Below are positions 18,328-27,166 of a DNA stretch of 64,000 bases, one piece after another. The notes below the pieces were generated by a model. It made no database searches and was not told where the DNA came from. It saw only the letters and a program-made list of their open reading frames with translations. The stretch spans positions 124,001-188,000 of the forward strand of contig JAWLAE010000003.1 in the NCBI GenBank assembly GCA_041395625.1, written 5' to 3'. The stretch's first letter is position 1. Every line of letters begins with the position of its first letter. Position numbers and translations under genes: made by a program. Source of the stretch: CADEED01 sp041395625. Lineage in GTDB: Bacteria > Pseudomonadota > Gammaproteobacteria > Steroidobacterales > Steroidobacteraceae.

Positions 18328-18584
18328 TTTTGAACCTGATTTGTTTGGACTCGCAACACGCAGTCAAAGCTGCGTAGCGGTCAGTAGCGAGAAGGGTTTA
18401 CGTTATCGGAGTGAGGGCGTCTCGATGGACGCAACGCTACGAGCGAAGGGGCGCTGACCGCGCTGCCCTGTTTCAGCGGGCGCGATACTACACGAAAACC
18501 GCCAACAGAAGTCAAATTCCCCGTCGGCGGTGATCAAGGTCACGTTTTCCCGTGCCATCGGCCGACTTCACGGCGCGCGCGTCA

Positions 18585-19709
18585 TTACGCGGCCCGGTGT
18601 CGGATCAGTACTTTGCCCAGTCGCGAGCCGTCGCGCATGAACCGATATGCCTCCACGGCATCCGCGAAGGCAAACTCCTGCTCGATCACGCCCTCGAGCT
18701 TGTTGACAGCGATCGCCTGCAACAGCTCCTCCAACATGCGGCGACTGCCATTGCTGATGGCCTTCAGGGTCAGATTCTTCTGATAGACGCCTGGCATCCG
18801 CGGCAGCTCTTTGGGCAATGGGCCGGTACCGATCAGGACGATCGTGGCGTTCTCGGCACAGGCATTCATGGATTGATCGAGCGTCGCGCGACCAACGTTC
18901 TCGAGCACGATGTCGACGCCGCGGCCACCGGTCGCATCCAGCACGGCCTTGCCCCACTCCGGCGTCGTCCGGTAGTTCACGCCGGCGTCCGCGCCGAGCG
19001 CGCGCATGCGCTCGAGCTTGTCATCACTCGATGAGGTAACGACCACCCGCGCACCGGCCGCGCGCGCCAGCTGCGTGCCCCAGGTGGATACACCGCCGGT
19101 ACCTAACGACAGCACGATATCGCCAGCCTTGATCCGGGCAACGTGGTACAGCGCGTGCCAGACCGTGACGGCCGACGATGCCAGCGTCGCGGCAGTCTCG
19201 TCACTTACCGCATCGGGCAAGCGCGCCAGTGTCCGCGCCGGCATGAGCACTTCCTCGCCCAGCCAGCCATCCAGAGTATTGCCGATGTCGGCCTCGAAGT
19301 TGTCCTGATACCAGCGCCCATCCTGCCAATTGGCATAGTGACAACCGGTCACGCGATCGCCTACCTTGACGTTCCTCACATCCTCACCAACGGCGATCAC
19401 CTCGCCCGCGCCCTCCGACAACGGAATCCGTGTCGTCGGCTTCTTGCCGAAAAAGATGTTCTGCGCGATACCGATGTCGCGCGCATTCAGCGAACTGCAC
19501 GCCACACGCACGAGCGCCTGATCCCGCGCCGGCGTCGGCCGCGGCCGCTCTGCAAAGCGCAGTGTCTCGAGACTCTGCTGCTCCCCGAGCTCGACCACAC
19601 GGATACGGCCGGTGCTGCGGGCCGCAGGCTTGTTCTGCGCCGACGCCACTGCCGCCGTCGTCAATCCAGCCGCCGCCGCGCCGAGCAATAGCTCACGTCG
19701 ATTGGTCAC
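18585..19709 (-). CDS. Exported MDR-family (zinc-independent) oxidoreductase
   Basis: 374 residues. The first ~25 residues look like a Tat signal (NRRELLLGAAAAGL, then AQ). The rest is a medium-chain dehydrogenase/reductase: a GroES-like domain with SEGAGEVIAVGE replacing the usual GHE zinc motif, a Rossmann dinucleotide site (LSLGTGGVSTWGTQLARAAGA) and the NYRTTPEW element. It lacks catalytic and structural zinc ligands, so it belongs with quinone-oxidoreductase-like enzymes. An NAD(P)-dependent enzyme with an export signal is odd, since such cofactors are mostly cytoplasmic. It starts with a GTG directly after the stop of the preceding secreted-protein gene, so they form an operon. Confidence 0.85.
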   Translation of the reverse strand: MTNRRELLLGAAAAGLTTAAVASAQNKPAARSTGRIRVVELGEQQSLETLRFAERPRPTPARDQALVRVACSSLNARDIGIAQNIFFGKKPTTRIPLSEGAGEVIAVGEDVRNVKVGDRVTGCHYANWQDGRWYQDNFEADIGNTLDGWLGEEVLMPARTLARLPDAVSDETAATLASSAVTVWHALYHVARIKAGDIVLSLGTGGVSTWGTQLARAAGARVVVTSSSDDKLERMRALGADAGVNYRTTPEWGKAVLDATGGRGVDIVLENVGRATLDQSMNACAENATIVLIGTGPLPKELPRMPGVYQKNLTLKAISNGSRRMLEELLQAIAVNKLEGVIEQEFAFADAVEAYRFMRDGSRLGKVLIRHRAA

Positions 19710-20429
19710 TCACGTCTCTCCTTCGGCCAAAGATGGTGCGGTCGATTCACCCAGTACGAGTGCACGCAGGTATTCCGGCGCAACCAGGTGACAGTAGTAC
19801 ACACCGCGAAATCGCTCGGGTGCGAAGCGCCATAACCAGTGCTCGTAGGGCACGTGCAAGGTCTTCGCGAACAAATGCAGCCCGCCGTCGGCGGCCTGCC
19901 ATACATGCTGATAGTCGGCCACCCACTTGGAGCCCAATACGGAATTCAGGTCGGGCTCCAGCCAGATTCGCGCCAGCGGAATTGCGACTCGCGCCTGTTC
20001 TTCTTTCGACATCGCGGCGAACACGTTGCGAACCATGATCGCATTGAGGTCACGACAGGAGAGCTGTGTCGGCCCGGCTGCCTGCGCGCCATATTCATTC
20101 TGCAGGTGATCGACGGTCTTCAGCTTGCACGAAATTCGCGTCGGCAACGACTGCCGAACGTCGGCGTACTGCACGAACTGATGAATGCCAAAAGGCGCAA
20201 TGCTCGTCTTGGATTTCTTGAACGACTCGAAGTCCCCATGCAACTCGACAGTGGGTGTCTCGGTCGTATCGGCCATCAGGTACTGCGCGGCGAGACAGAA
20301 GGCCGCGTTGGTGCGCAGCAGGGCCGAGCCGCCGGCAGTATGGGCATGGGTGACGTGCAAAGCGCCGAGCGTCAAAACCGTTGCCGCCGCGGCAACTCGC
20401 GCGCGAAAATGGATCCCCCTCAACAACAT
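19710..20429 (-). CDS. Hypothetical secreted protein
   Basis: 239 residues with a signal peptide (hydrophobic 12-28, ending HAHTAGG). The mature part contains three cysteines that could form disulfides (FCLAAQ, RISCKL, LSCRDL) and a Trp/Tyr-rich C-terminal half (YEHWLWRF, YYCHLV). I do not recognise the family. It is translationally adjacent to the exported MDR oxidoreductase and divergent from yciH, sharing a 50-bp promoter region, so it probably works with the oxidoreductase in the periplasm. Confidence 0.7.
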   Translation of the reverse strand: MLLRGIHFRARVAAAATVLTLGALHVTHAHTAGGSALLRTNAAFCLAAQYLMADTTETPTVELHGDFESFKKSKTSIAPFGIHQFVQYADVRQSLPTRISCKLKTVDHLQNEYGAQAAGPTQLSCRDLNAIMVRNVFAAMSKEEQARVAIPLARIWLEPDLNSVLGSKWVADYQHVWQAADGGLHLFAKTLHVPYEHWLWRFAPERFRGVYYCHLVAPEYLRALVLGESTAPSLAEGET

Positions 20430-20479
20430 CGTGCAGCCCCACGTTCGGCCTGGGAACAGCGCGACAATCTAGCAGAACC

Positions 20480-20749
20480 ATGACGAAGTCGTCCGCCAGT
20501 CCCACACCCCCCGCGATTCGCATCGGTCGTCAGACAGCTGGCCGTGGCGGCAAAGGCGTGACGGTGATCGTTGGCGTGCCGCTGCCTGGACCGCAACTCG
20601 AAGCGCTGTGCACCACCCTCAAGAGGAAATGCGGCTGCGGCGGTGCCGTGCGCGCTGGCACCATCGAGATCCAGGGCGATCAGCGCGATCGTCTGGTCGC
20701 CGAAATGCTGGCGCTCGGCTATCGCGACGTGAAGAAGGCTGGCGGCTGA
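20480..20749 (+). CDS. yciH: SUI1/eIF1-like translation factor YciH
   Basis: 89 residues; the C-terminal ~65 match the SUI1 domain with the hallmark LKRKCGCGGAVR and TIEIQGDQRD. In E. coli YciH acts on initiator-tRNA and mRNA selection and is described as a stress translation inhibitor. I chose the ATG at 20480 (MTKSSAS); longer readings run back through the divergent gene's start. The N-terminal Pro/Arg-rich stretch is typical. It ends 9 bp before the convergent DUF502 gene's stop. Confidence 0.93.
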   Translation: MTKSSASPTPPAIRIGRQTAGRGGKGVTVIVGVPLPGPQLEALCTTLKRKCGCGGAVRAGTIEIQGDQRDRLVAEMLALGYRDVKKAGG

Positions 20750-20757
20750 CCAGGTGC

Positions 20758-21363
20758 TCAACGACCCTGCACGCCGCCGGTCAGCACGATGCGCATGGCT
20801 TGCTCCACAGTGAGATCGGTCGCTTCGATCTCCGACCGCGGCAGATACACCGTATAGCCGCCGATCTGGTAGCTCATCGGCAGATACACGGCGACGATGT
20901 CATCGCCACTGACTACGCCGAGCGAACTCGCCTGCTCCTGCGTCACGAAGCCGACGACCCGCCCGGGGCCAAAAGCCACTGTCACCACGCGTTCGAGTTC
21001 GCGCTTGCTCGCATCGGTGTTGACCAGCCGCGTCATGTCGCGAATGGCACTGTACACAGTCTTGACGACCGGTACCCGCAACAGCAGTCGCTCGCCATAG
21101 CCCAGTACGCGCCGCACGAGAAATGCGTTGACGGCAAGACCGACCACGAACAACAGCACGAAGCCGGTGATCAGGCCGAGCCCAGGCCAGTAGTTAGCGT
21201 CGTCGATCACCCATTTGATGGGCACCGACAACACGGCCTCGGCGGTTACCCCCAACCAATAGATGAAATAGACCGTGAGCCCGATCGGCAGGATCGTGAC
21301 CAGGCCCTTGAGAATGACGCGGCCGAGCTTGCGCATGAAGCCGCTCGTATCTGCTGCACTCAA
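20758..21363 (-). CDS. DUF502 family membrane protein
   Basis: 201 residues with two N-terminal transmembrane helices (about 18-38 and 62-84), the DUF502 motifs LPIGLTVYFIYW and PVVKTVYSAIRDM, and a soluble C-terminal part with MSYQIGGYTVYLPRSEI. DUF502 proteins are widespread inner-membrane proteins of unsettled role. The TTG at 21363 overlaps the upstream gene's stop (TTGA), indicating coupling; an internal ATG at 21336 (MRKLGR) is the alternative start. Confidence 0.85.
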   Translation of the reverse strand: MSAADTSGFMRKLGRVILKGLVTILPIGLTVYFIYWLGVTAEAVLSVPIKWVIDDANYWPGLGLITGFVLLFVVGLAVNAFLVRRVLGYGERLLLRVPVVKTVYSAIRDMTRLVNTDASKRELERVVTVAFGPGRVVGFVTQEQASSLGVVSGDDIVAVYLPMSYQIGGYTVYLPRSEIEATDLTVEQAMRIVLTGGVQGR

Positions 21364-22223
21364 TTCGGTTTCGCAAAGCGCAGTGTCATGCGATCCGATT
21401 CACCGATGGCATCGTACTTCGTACGATCGAAGTTCGGGTCAGCGGGCTTGCCGAAAGGCGCCGTGAGGCGCGTGGGCGGCAAGGTCCAGACGCCAAAGGG
21501 ATGGTCCTTGGTGTCCTTTGCGTTGGCATTCACCTGCGATTTGGCCTGCAGCCGGAAACCGGCCCTCTCCGCTCGCTCGATCACATAGGCCTCAGTGACG
21601 TAGCCGAGCGGCGCCTTCGGATCCTGTGGTCCGGGGTTGGCACGGTGCTGCTCGATCGCGAGGATGCCACCGGGCTTCAGGATCTCGAAAATGCGTCGCA
21701 GATAGGTCTCCTCGGCGTCACCGCGCATCCAGCCGTGAAAGGACCGCGACACCAGCACGAAATCGAATGTGTTGGCGGGAGGCAAGGCCGATGTGCTGCT
21801 CCAGTTGATCACCTTGACCGTGCCATAGGTTGCCGTGTCGCTGTACTTCTCCTCGAACGCGGCCCGCTCCTTGCGGGCATTCTCCGAAACCTTCGGGTCA
21901 TCCAGATCCGCACCTGTCGCGTAGAACTCGCCACCCGTCATTTTCGCGTAAGGCGCCAGTATCTCCGTCCACCAGGAGGCCCCGCCTGGATTCACTTCCA
22001 GGATCGTCATGCCTGGCCGCAGCCCCCAGAACCGCAGCGACTCGGCGGGATGGCGCGCCGCGTCCCGCGCCTTCGCCTCAGCCGAACGCCAGTTGCCGTC
22101 GACGGCCGCACGCAATGCATCACTGTTGCTCATTGCGCCACTGGTAGACGCCGCGCAGGCAGACAGGCTGAGCAGCGCAATGCCGCAGACGACTAACAGC
22201 ATGGATCGGATCGACTGTTTCAT
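21360..22223 (-). CDS. Lipoprotein with class I methyltransferase fold (COG4798-like)
   Basis: 287 residues. The N-terminus is a clear lipoprotein signal (LLSLSAC, Cys about residue 23). The mature part has a Rossmann-type methyltransferase core: ILEVNPGGASWWTEIL (motif I), FDFVLVSRSFHGW and LKPGGILAIEQHRA. The predicted-methyltransferase group COG4798 has this organisation and is often exported. SAM is not expected in the periplasm, so the activity, if any, is unclear. It sits between an exported hydrolase and a DUF502 membrane protein on the same strand. Confidence 0.85.
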   Translation of the reverse strand: MKQSIRSMLLVVCGIALLSLSACAASTSGAMSNSDALRAAVDGNWRSAEAKARDAARHPAESLRFWGLRPGMTILEVNPGGASWWTEILAPYAKMTGGEFYATGADLDDPKVSENARKERAAFEEKYSDTATYGTVKVINWSSTSALPPANTFDFVLVSRSFHGWMRGDAEETYLRRIFEILKPGGILAIEQHRANPGPQDPKAPLGYVTEAYVIERAERAGFRLQAKSQVNANAKDTKDHPFGVWTLPPTRLTAPFGKPADPNFDRTKYDAIGESDRMTLRFAKPN

Positions 22224-22233
22224 GAAAATCCCC

Positions 22234-23070
22234 TCAGGTCATCTGCAGCAGTAACTCGGCTGTCGGCTCGGGGTGCGTCATCATCGGCGCCCTTGGATAC
22301 GGAAACTCGATGAAATCCCAACCCGGCTGGCGCTTGGCCGGCCCGTACATGAACTCGCTCGACTGGGCGAATTCCTGCCCGGTGCACAGCACGTAGCTTT
22401 TCGGCAAACCAGTATACCCACCATTTCGCACGATGAGGTCATCCGACCAACCGCGCGCGGGATGAGGCGTAATGCGCCGCCGCGCCCACTCCGCATTGGC
22501 CTCGTCGCCCTCTGGAACGAGCATTTTCATCGGATACTCGGCGAAGAAATCCATCTGGTAACCGTCGATGAACTTGGCCTGTCGTTTGCGCCAGTACTCG
22601 GGCAAAGCGCCATCCGGGTCCTTCTTCACGCCAGACATGCGTTCGCCGTCGGGTACCAGCGCATCGAAATAGACGAGACGACGGATGCGGCCACGCATCT
22701 GGTCGGCCACGCCGGTAATCGTGATGCCGGCAAACGAATGGCCGACGAGGATCACTTGATCGAGTTCCTCGTATTCGATCAGGTTGACCACATCGGTGAT
22801 GTGCGTATCGAGGCCGATGTCGCGGCTCATCAGGTGCTTGCGGTCGCCGCAACCGGTGAGCGATGGCGCGTGGACCTCGTGCCCAGCTGCCTGCAGGATT
22901 CGGCGCACGCGCTGCCAGCTCCAGCCACCCAGCCAGGTGCCATGCACGAGGACGTAGTTCTTCCGTTCAGACGGCGCCGCTGCAGCAGTCTGCGCAGCGG
23001 CTTGCGGGCCGGGCACAGCGGTGGCAGCGACCGCTGCAGCCGCAGAAGTGAGCAATTTTCTCCGATCCAA
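22234..23070 (-). CDS. Exported alpha/beta hydrolase, plant-esterase-like
   Basis: About 278 residues from a TTG at 23070 that has a well-placed GGAG; the longer in-frame reading adds 71 unlike residues. It begins with a Tat-like leader (DRRKLLTSAAAAVAA, then AAAQT). The hydrolase core shows VLVHGTWLGGWSW (oxyanion region), the nucleophile elbow VGHSFAGI with Ser, and a C-terminal THPEPTAELL that supplies the catalytic His. The pattern resembles methyl-salicylate esterase / EstC enzymes. Substrate unknown. It stops 11 bp before the methyltransferase lipoprotein, so the genes probably share a transcript. Confidence 0.88.
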   Translation of the reverse strand: MDRRKLLTSAAAAVAATAVPGPQAAAQTAAAAPSERKNYVLVHGTWLGGWSWQRVRRILQAAGHEVHAPSLTGCGDRKHLMSRDIGLDTHITDVVNLIEYEELDQVILVGHSFAGITITGVADQMRGRIRRLVYFDALVPDGERMSGVKKDPDGALPEYWRKRQAKFIDGYQMDFFAEYPMKMLVPEGDEANAEWARRRITPHPARGWSDDLIVRNGGYTGLPKSYVLCTGQEFAQSSEFMYGPAKRQPGWDFIEFPYPRAPMMTHPEPTAELLLQMT

Positions 23071-23146
23071 GCGAATCTCCAGGATTGCAGTCGCCGCGCG
23101 CGCCTGAATTGAATAATACTGCAGTCGTACCGCAGAGGGACAAATA

Positions 23147-24001
23147 GTGAACCGACGAGACGCAATGCATAGCCTGTTAGGCGCAAGCCTGACGGCGGGC
23201 TCCAGTTGGGCGAGTTCCGCAGCGCACCGCACCGCGCGCTCGGTTACTATTCCGACTAACGATCCGGCTTTCGCGCTGCGCACGATCGGTCGCCTGCAAG
23301 GCGATCTGTCTGGGCAGACGACTTACACCTACAATGCAGGTTTCGTGTACGGCATCGTGCCGGACAGCAGCCTCGCGCCGGGGGAATTCGGCCGATTGCT
23401 CTATCAGGTGGAGGGCTGCACCAAGCGGCGCTCGCGCGCATTGTCCGACGGCAGCATCGAAGATAGCTCGCGCAGCTGGATGGTGTATCGCAGTGCGGCA
23501 ACCGGCGCGTATCTCGACAGCTACGTCAACCCCTACACTGATAAAGAGATCGCCGTACCGCGCGTGCGTGGCGGGCCGGCAAAATTACGCCTGACGGTGC
23601 ACGGACCAGTCGTTCCGAACGCGGCACGCATAGAAAGCACCGCATTCGGCGCGCCTCTTCGCCTGCATTGGCGTGACGACGGCCAGCGCGTGTGGATTTC
23701 GCGGCACACCGCGTCGGCAATCCGCTCGAGCGAGGGTGGCATACGGCAGGAATTCTCCATCGACGCCTGGGTGTGCGCGCGCGACGAACTGCTCGACCCG
23801 CGTGCAACACACCTGCCATCTACTTACACGTGGACCAGTCATACCAACTGGCAGAACTGGTTACAGATGAAAGATCATCCTGGTTATTCGCTCTGGCAGA
23901 TCGACGCGCAGGTCTTGCACAACCAGCAGAGTCTGCCGGATCGGCTGTTGCGCCGCCTCGAGGCGGTCGCACCCGGCGAGATCGACCAGCCGCTCGAGTG
24001 A
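23147..24001 (+). CDS. Tat-like secreted DUF1838 protein
   Basis: 284 residues starting at a GTG. The leader NRRDAMHSLLGASLTAG is Tat-like. The mature protein has DUF1838 features: R-x-x-GRLQGDLSGQTTYTYNAGFVYGI near the start, an EGCTKRRSR stretch and several Trp/Tyr in the C-terminal half. DUF1838 proteins are secreted and functionally uncharacterised. It is divergent from the alpha/beta hydrolase (77-bp gap) and 38 bp before a second exported protein, forming an exported cluster. Confidence 0.75.
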   Translation: MNRRDAMHSLLGASLTAGSSWASSAAHRTARSVTIPTNDPAFALRTIGRLQGDLSGQTTYTYNAGFVYGIVPDSSLAPGEFGRLLYQVEGCTKRRSRALSDGSIEDSSRSWMVYRSAATGAYLDSYVNPYTDKEIAVPRVRGGPAKLRLTVHGPVVPNAARIESTAFGAPLRLHWRDDGQRVWISRHTASAIRSSEGGIRQEFSIDAWVCARDELLDPRATHLPSTYTWTSHTNWQNWLQMKDHPGYSLWQIDAQVLHNQQSLPDRLLRRLEAVAPGEIDQPLE

Positions 24002-24039
24002 CGCGTTATGATGCGCGCGTCGAGCTGCCGGGAGAACTG

Positions 24040-25026
24040 ATGAAGAATCGTAAATTTGGCGCGCCGCGCGTGCCCTACCTGCGTAGCGCCATACGCGCGG
24101 TGATCGGACTCGCCATCGGCTTCGGCCTCGTGGGGTTTGCGCCGGCGGCGGACTCCGCCAGTGCGCCGAGCGCCGGACGCACGCAGAGCCCCGCCGAGGG
24201 CAAGCTCGATTTCAAGGACATCTCTGGCTGGCTGCCGGGCGCCTACGACAACGAGCCGCAGCGGTTCTTTCTCGAAGGAATGAAGCGCGGCGGCGATGCA
24301 CCGGCCCGAACGCATGTAACGATCCGCGCCTACGAAGGCGACACGAAGAGCGGCCGGTTTCTGGTCGAAGAACGCGACGGCAGCGAGCACGACGCGATCG
24401 CGCGTCGCGCCCTGTGGCAGTTGGTCGTCGACGATCGCACAAATTTCGTGCACATGATGGTCACGCCTGCCGACGCAACCGGTGCGGCCACGAGCGCTGC
24501 GGGCAATTGCAGCATCCACTGGACACGCGAGGCAGCGATATTCCGCGGGACGCGCGCTGCCGGATGTGCACGATCGGCCGGTACCGGGCTTGCTTCACGC
24601 GGCAAGTTGTTGTTGAGCGCGGACGAACTCTGGGTCGACGACTCCGCCGCGCCAGTCGCCAGCACACTGCTGAAGGCTGCAAGCTACGATTGCTTCGTCG
24701 CAGTACGGCTGGCGAACGGCAAACCCCACGCGATGACTGGCCTTACCCTGCACGATCGCGGTGGCAGCATCGCGCTCGTAACACCCGAGGAGCCAGCACG
24801 CCAACTCACGCTAATCCTGCGCCGCGGTCTGTGGCCCTCGAACTCCGGCAACAATTTCACGCAGCTGCTCAGTGTCTATCTGTACGAAGCTGGCAAGGCA
24901 AATACTCTGGCGAACGGCTGGACAGCGGGACACGCCGACAGAGTGGGCTTCGGCGTGGGTGACGAACTGCCCGGTGGTCAGCAGGCCAGCGCACGCTGCA
25001 AGAAGATCTCGTCCGCCGGCGATTGA
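24040..25026 (+). CDS. Secreted protein resembling CpcT/CpeT
   Basis: 328 residues from the ATG at 24040, which has GGGAG upstream. A signal peptide (about 1-37) precedes a domain opening with WLPGAYDNEPQ, then a conserved-looking CSIHWTREAAIFRG and a GCARSAG segment. This order (W-x-x-G-x-Y/F-x-N-x-x-Q, then C-x-x-x-W, then G-C) recalls CpcT/CpeT chromophore-lyase-like proteins, which occur outside cyanobacteria with unknown roles. The match is by eye and not secure. It follows the DUF1838 gene by 38 bp on the same strand. Confidence 0.5.
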   Translation: MKNRKFGAPRVPYLRSAIRAVIGLAIGFGLVGFAPAADSASAPSAGRTQSPAEGKLDFKDISGWLPGAYDNEPQRFFLEGMKRGGDAPARTHVTIRAYEGDTKSGRFLVEERDGSEHDAIARRALWQLVVDDRTNFVHMMVTPADATGAATSAAGNCSIHWTREAAIFRGTRAAGCARSAGTGLASRGKLLLSADELWVDDSAAPVASTLLKAASYDCFVAVRLANGKPHAMTGLTLHDRGGSIALVTPEEPARQLTLILRRGLWPSNSGNNFTQLLSVYLYEAGKANTLANGWTAGHADRVGFGVGDELPGGQQASARCKKISSAGD

Positions 25027-25103
25027 GCGGGTGAGCGCGGACGCCGACACAGCCAGAGCTTAGGCACGGAACGTCCTGCTTCAAGCTTTTCGAACGGGGC
25101 AGG

Positions 25104-26330
25104 CTACTTGCCGGCGGCGTTCTCGACGGCGCGCCACACCCGCAGAAAATTGCCACTCCATAGCTTGCCGATGTCGCGCTCGCTATAGCCGCGCTCGAGT
25201 AGCTCGGCGGTGAGGTTCGGCGCTTCGGCCGCGCTGTTGTAGCCGATGACGCCACCACTATGCTCCATGTCGGTCGATACGCCCACGTGATCGATCCCTA
25301 TCAACTGCACGGCGTAGTCGATGGAATCGACCAGATCCGCCACGGAAGCCCCGGCGCTCGCCCAGCGCTCCCGATAGCCCTGCATCGCTTGCGCGAACGC
25401 CGGCAGCTTGTCCTTGGACAGTTTCGAAAATCCGTCCGTGAAAGTCTTCAGCCCAAAGCTCTGTTCGATCGCCGCCAGATCGTCTTGTTGCGCGCGCGAC
25501 GGGTTCTTGAGGTACAGGGGAAACGCGACGATGTGCACCACGCCGCCCGCGGCAGCGATCGCGCGCATCTCGTCATCGGACAGATTACGCGAGGTATCGA
25601 CCTTGGCTTTCACACCGACGTGCGTTGCGACGGGTGGTGCTCGCGACAGGGCGATCGTCTGCATCAAAGCCTGACTCGTGAGCTGTGACACGTCGACGAT
25701 GATCCCCAGCCGATTCATCTCGGCGATCGCTCGTCGTCCGAGCGCGGTGAGCCCACCCTGCTCGCCTTCCCGGTCGTCGAGCTTTTCCAGCGGACGATTG
25801 CTGTCGGCGAACTGATTGTTACCCGCGTGCGTGAGCGCAACGATGCGCAGCCCGCGCTGATAAAGTCCCTGGAACCACTCGACGTCCTCGCCGTAGGCCG
25901 AGGCGTTGACCATGGAAAGCACGACGAAGTGCTTGCCGGATCTCACGATCCTAGGCACATCCGCCGCACGCCGCGCGAGGACGATGCGATCAGGATACGT
26001 CCGCAGCATCTTTTCGATCGCTGCCAGTTTCGTGTCCATCTCGGCGCGCATCTTCGCGTAGTTCTCCGGCGTGCGTGTGGTCTGCCACGCGAACAGCACG
26101 AAGGCCGCGCCATCCAGCCCGCCGGCATCCATCTTCGGCAAGTCCACTTGCATCGTCGTGTCTTTGCCCACGTCCTTGTCGGCGCTCATGAAGTCGAGTG
26201 GAATATCCATCTGCGCATCGAACGTGATGACGCGCTCGTGCACATCGCCGACAGATGCGCATGCCGACAGCGCAACGGCGAGTGCCGTGATGCCAAACAC
26301 TCTCTTCAATCGGGGTAGATACTGTTGCAT
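25104..26330 (-). CDS. M19 membrane-dipeptidase homologue lacking metal ligands
   Basis: 408 residues; lipoprotein signal (VALSAC). The M19 (renal dipeptidase) fold is clear: LTHAGNNQFADS, LSRAPPVATHVG, RNLSDDEM and GIDHVGVSTDM. But aligned to the family, several zinc positions differ: the H-x-D at the N-terminus reads Q-M-D (DAQMDIP), the bridging Glu (I-E-N/G region) is replaced in VLSMVNASAYG, and the His of the D-V-S-H motif is Gln (DVSQLT). The ATHVGV His is kept. Activity as a standard dinuclear dipeptidase is doubtful; it may bind rather than cleave, or use one metal. It lies 5 bp after the ATPase gene's end on the same strand in gene order. Confidence 0.85.
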   Translation of the reverse strand: MQQYLPRLKRVFGITALAVALSACASVGDVHERVITFDAQMDIPLDFMSADKDVGKDTTMQVDLPKMDAGGLDGAAFVLFAWQTTRTPENYAKMRAEMDTKLAAIEKMLRTYPDRIVLARRAADVPRIVRSGKHFVVLSMVNASAYGEDVEWFQGLYQRGLRIVALTHAGNNQFADSNRPLEKLDDREGEQGGLTALGRRAIAEMNRLGIIVDVSQLTSQALMQTIALSRAPPVATHVGVKAKVDTSRNLSDDEMRAIAAAGGVVHIVAFPLYLKNPSRAQQDDLAAIEQSFGLKTFTDGFSKLSKDKLPAFAQAMQGYRERWASAGASVADLVDSIDYAVQLIGIDHVGVSTDMEHSGGVIGYNSAAEAPNLTAELLERGYSERDIGKLWSGNFLRVWRAVENAAGK

Positions 26331-26335
26331 AGGTC

Positions 26336-27118
26336 CTACTCGTCTTCGCCCGGCTCATCATCCGCGGCGAACAGGTGCCGATGGAACCGCTCCGGCGCGT
26401 TCAGGAAATCACGTGAAAGCCTGAAGTGTTCGGTTTCCTGATAGGTCACTTCGGTCATTAAACCATTATCGAGACTCAGAATGCGCGCTCCCGGTAGCGT
26501 CATCAGCATCGGTGAATGCGTCGCAATGATGAACTGCGCCACTTTCGCGGTGCTGAGCTGATACAGCACTTGCAGAAACGTCAATTGCCGTTGCGGCGAT
26601 AACGCTGCTTCCGGCTCGTCCAGCAGATACAAACCATCTTCGAATCGATGCCGAAACAATGCAAGAAAGGCTTCGCCATGAGACTGCTCATGCAGCGACT
26701 TACCACCGTAAGCCAGGAAGGTGCTACCAACCTCCTCGAGATAGGTAGCAAAGTTGAAGAACGTCTCGGCGCGCAAGAAGAACCCGCCGCTCACCTTCTG
26801 ACGCCACGCCAAGCGCAGCGCGCGGCCGAGGGCGTGACCGGCCGCTCCCTCTGCGAAGGAGCGGTCAACGTTGCCACCCGTCGCGTTGAAACCCGCCGCC
26901 CAGGCCAGCCCCTCCAACAATGTGGACTTCCCCGAGCCGTTTTCGCCCACAAAGAACGTCACCGGTGTCGTGAGCTCGAGATCCAGGCGATGCTGCGCCA
27001 AGAGTGGCAGCGTGAAAGGAAACGTGCCGGGCGCTACTCGATCACCCAGTAGCGTGGCATGAGTGAGAAAGGGACTGCCAGGCAAGACGCTGCCTTGGCG
27101 CTGCTTGGATCTCGGCAT
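26336..27118 (-). CDS. AAA/ABC-type ATPase (COG3910-like)
   Basis: 260 residues. Walker A is FVGENGSGKSTLLEG, Walker B LYLLDEPEAALSPQRQL, and a switch His appears in FIIATHSPMLM. This compact SMC/RecF-like ATPase without a nuclease domain matches the predicted-ATPase group COG3910. Its partner and function are unknown. It is co-directional with the M19 homologue (5-bp gap) and 48 bp after a row of small membrane proteins. A signature Ser-Gly-Gly is not obvious, as is common in this group. Confidence 0.85.
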   Translation of the reverse strand: MPRSKQRQGSVLPGSPFLTHATLLGDRVAPGTFPFTLPLLAQHRLDLELTTPVTFFVGENGSGKSTLLEGLAWAAGFNATGGNVDRSFAEGAAGHALGRALRLAWRQKVSGGFFLRAETFFNFATYLEEVGSTFLAYGGKSLHEQSHGEAFLALFRHRFEDGLYLLDEPEAALSPQRQLTFLQVLYQLSTAKVAQFIIATHSPMLMTLPGARILSLDNGLMTEVTYQETEHFRLSRDFLNAPERFHRHLFAADDEPGEDE

Positions 27119-27166
27119 GGATCGCGCTCCCGGCTAGTCTTAGTGTCCGTTGTCAGCTGCAATGAG

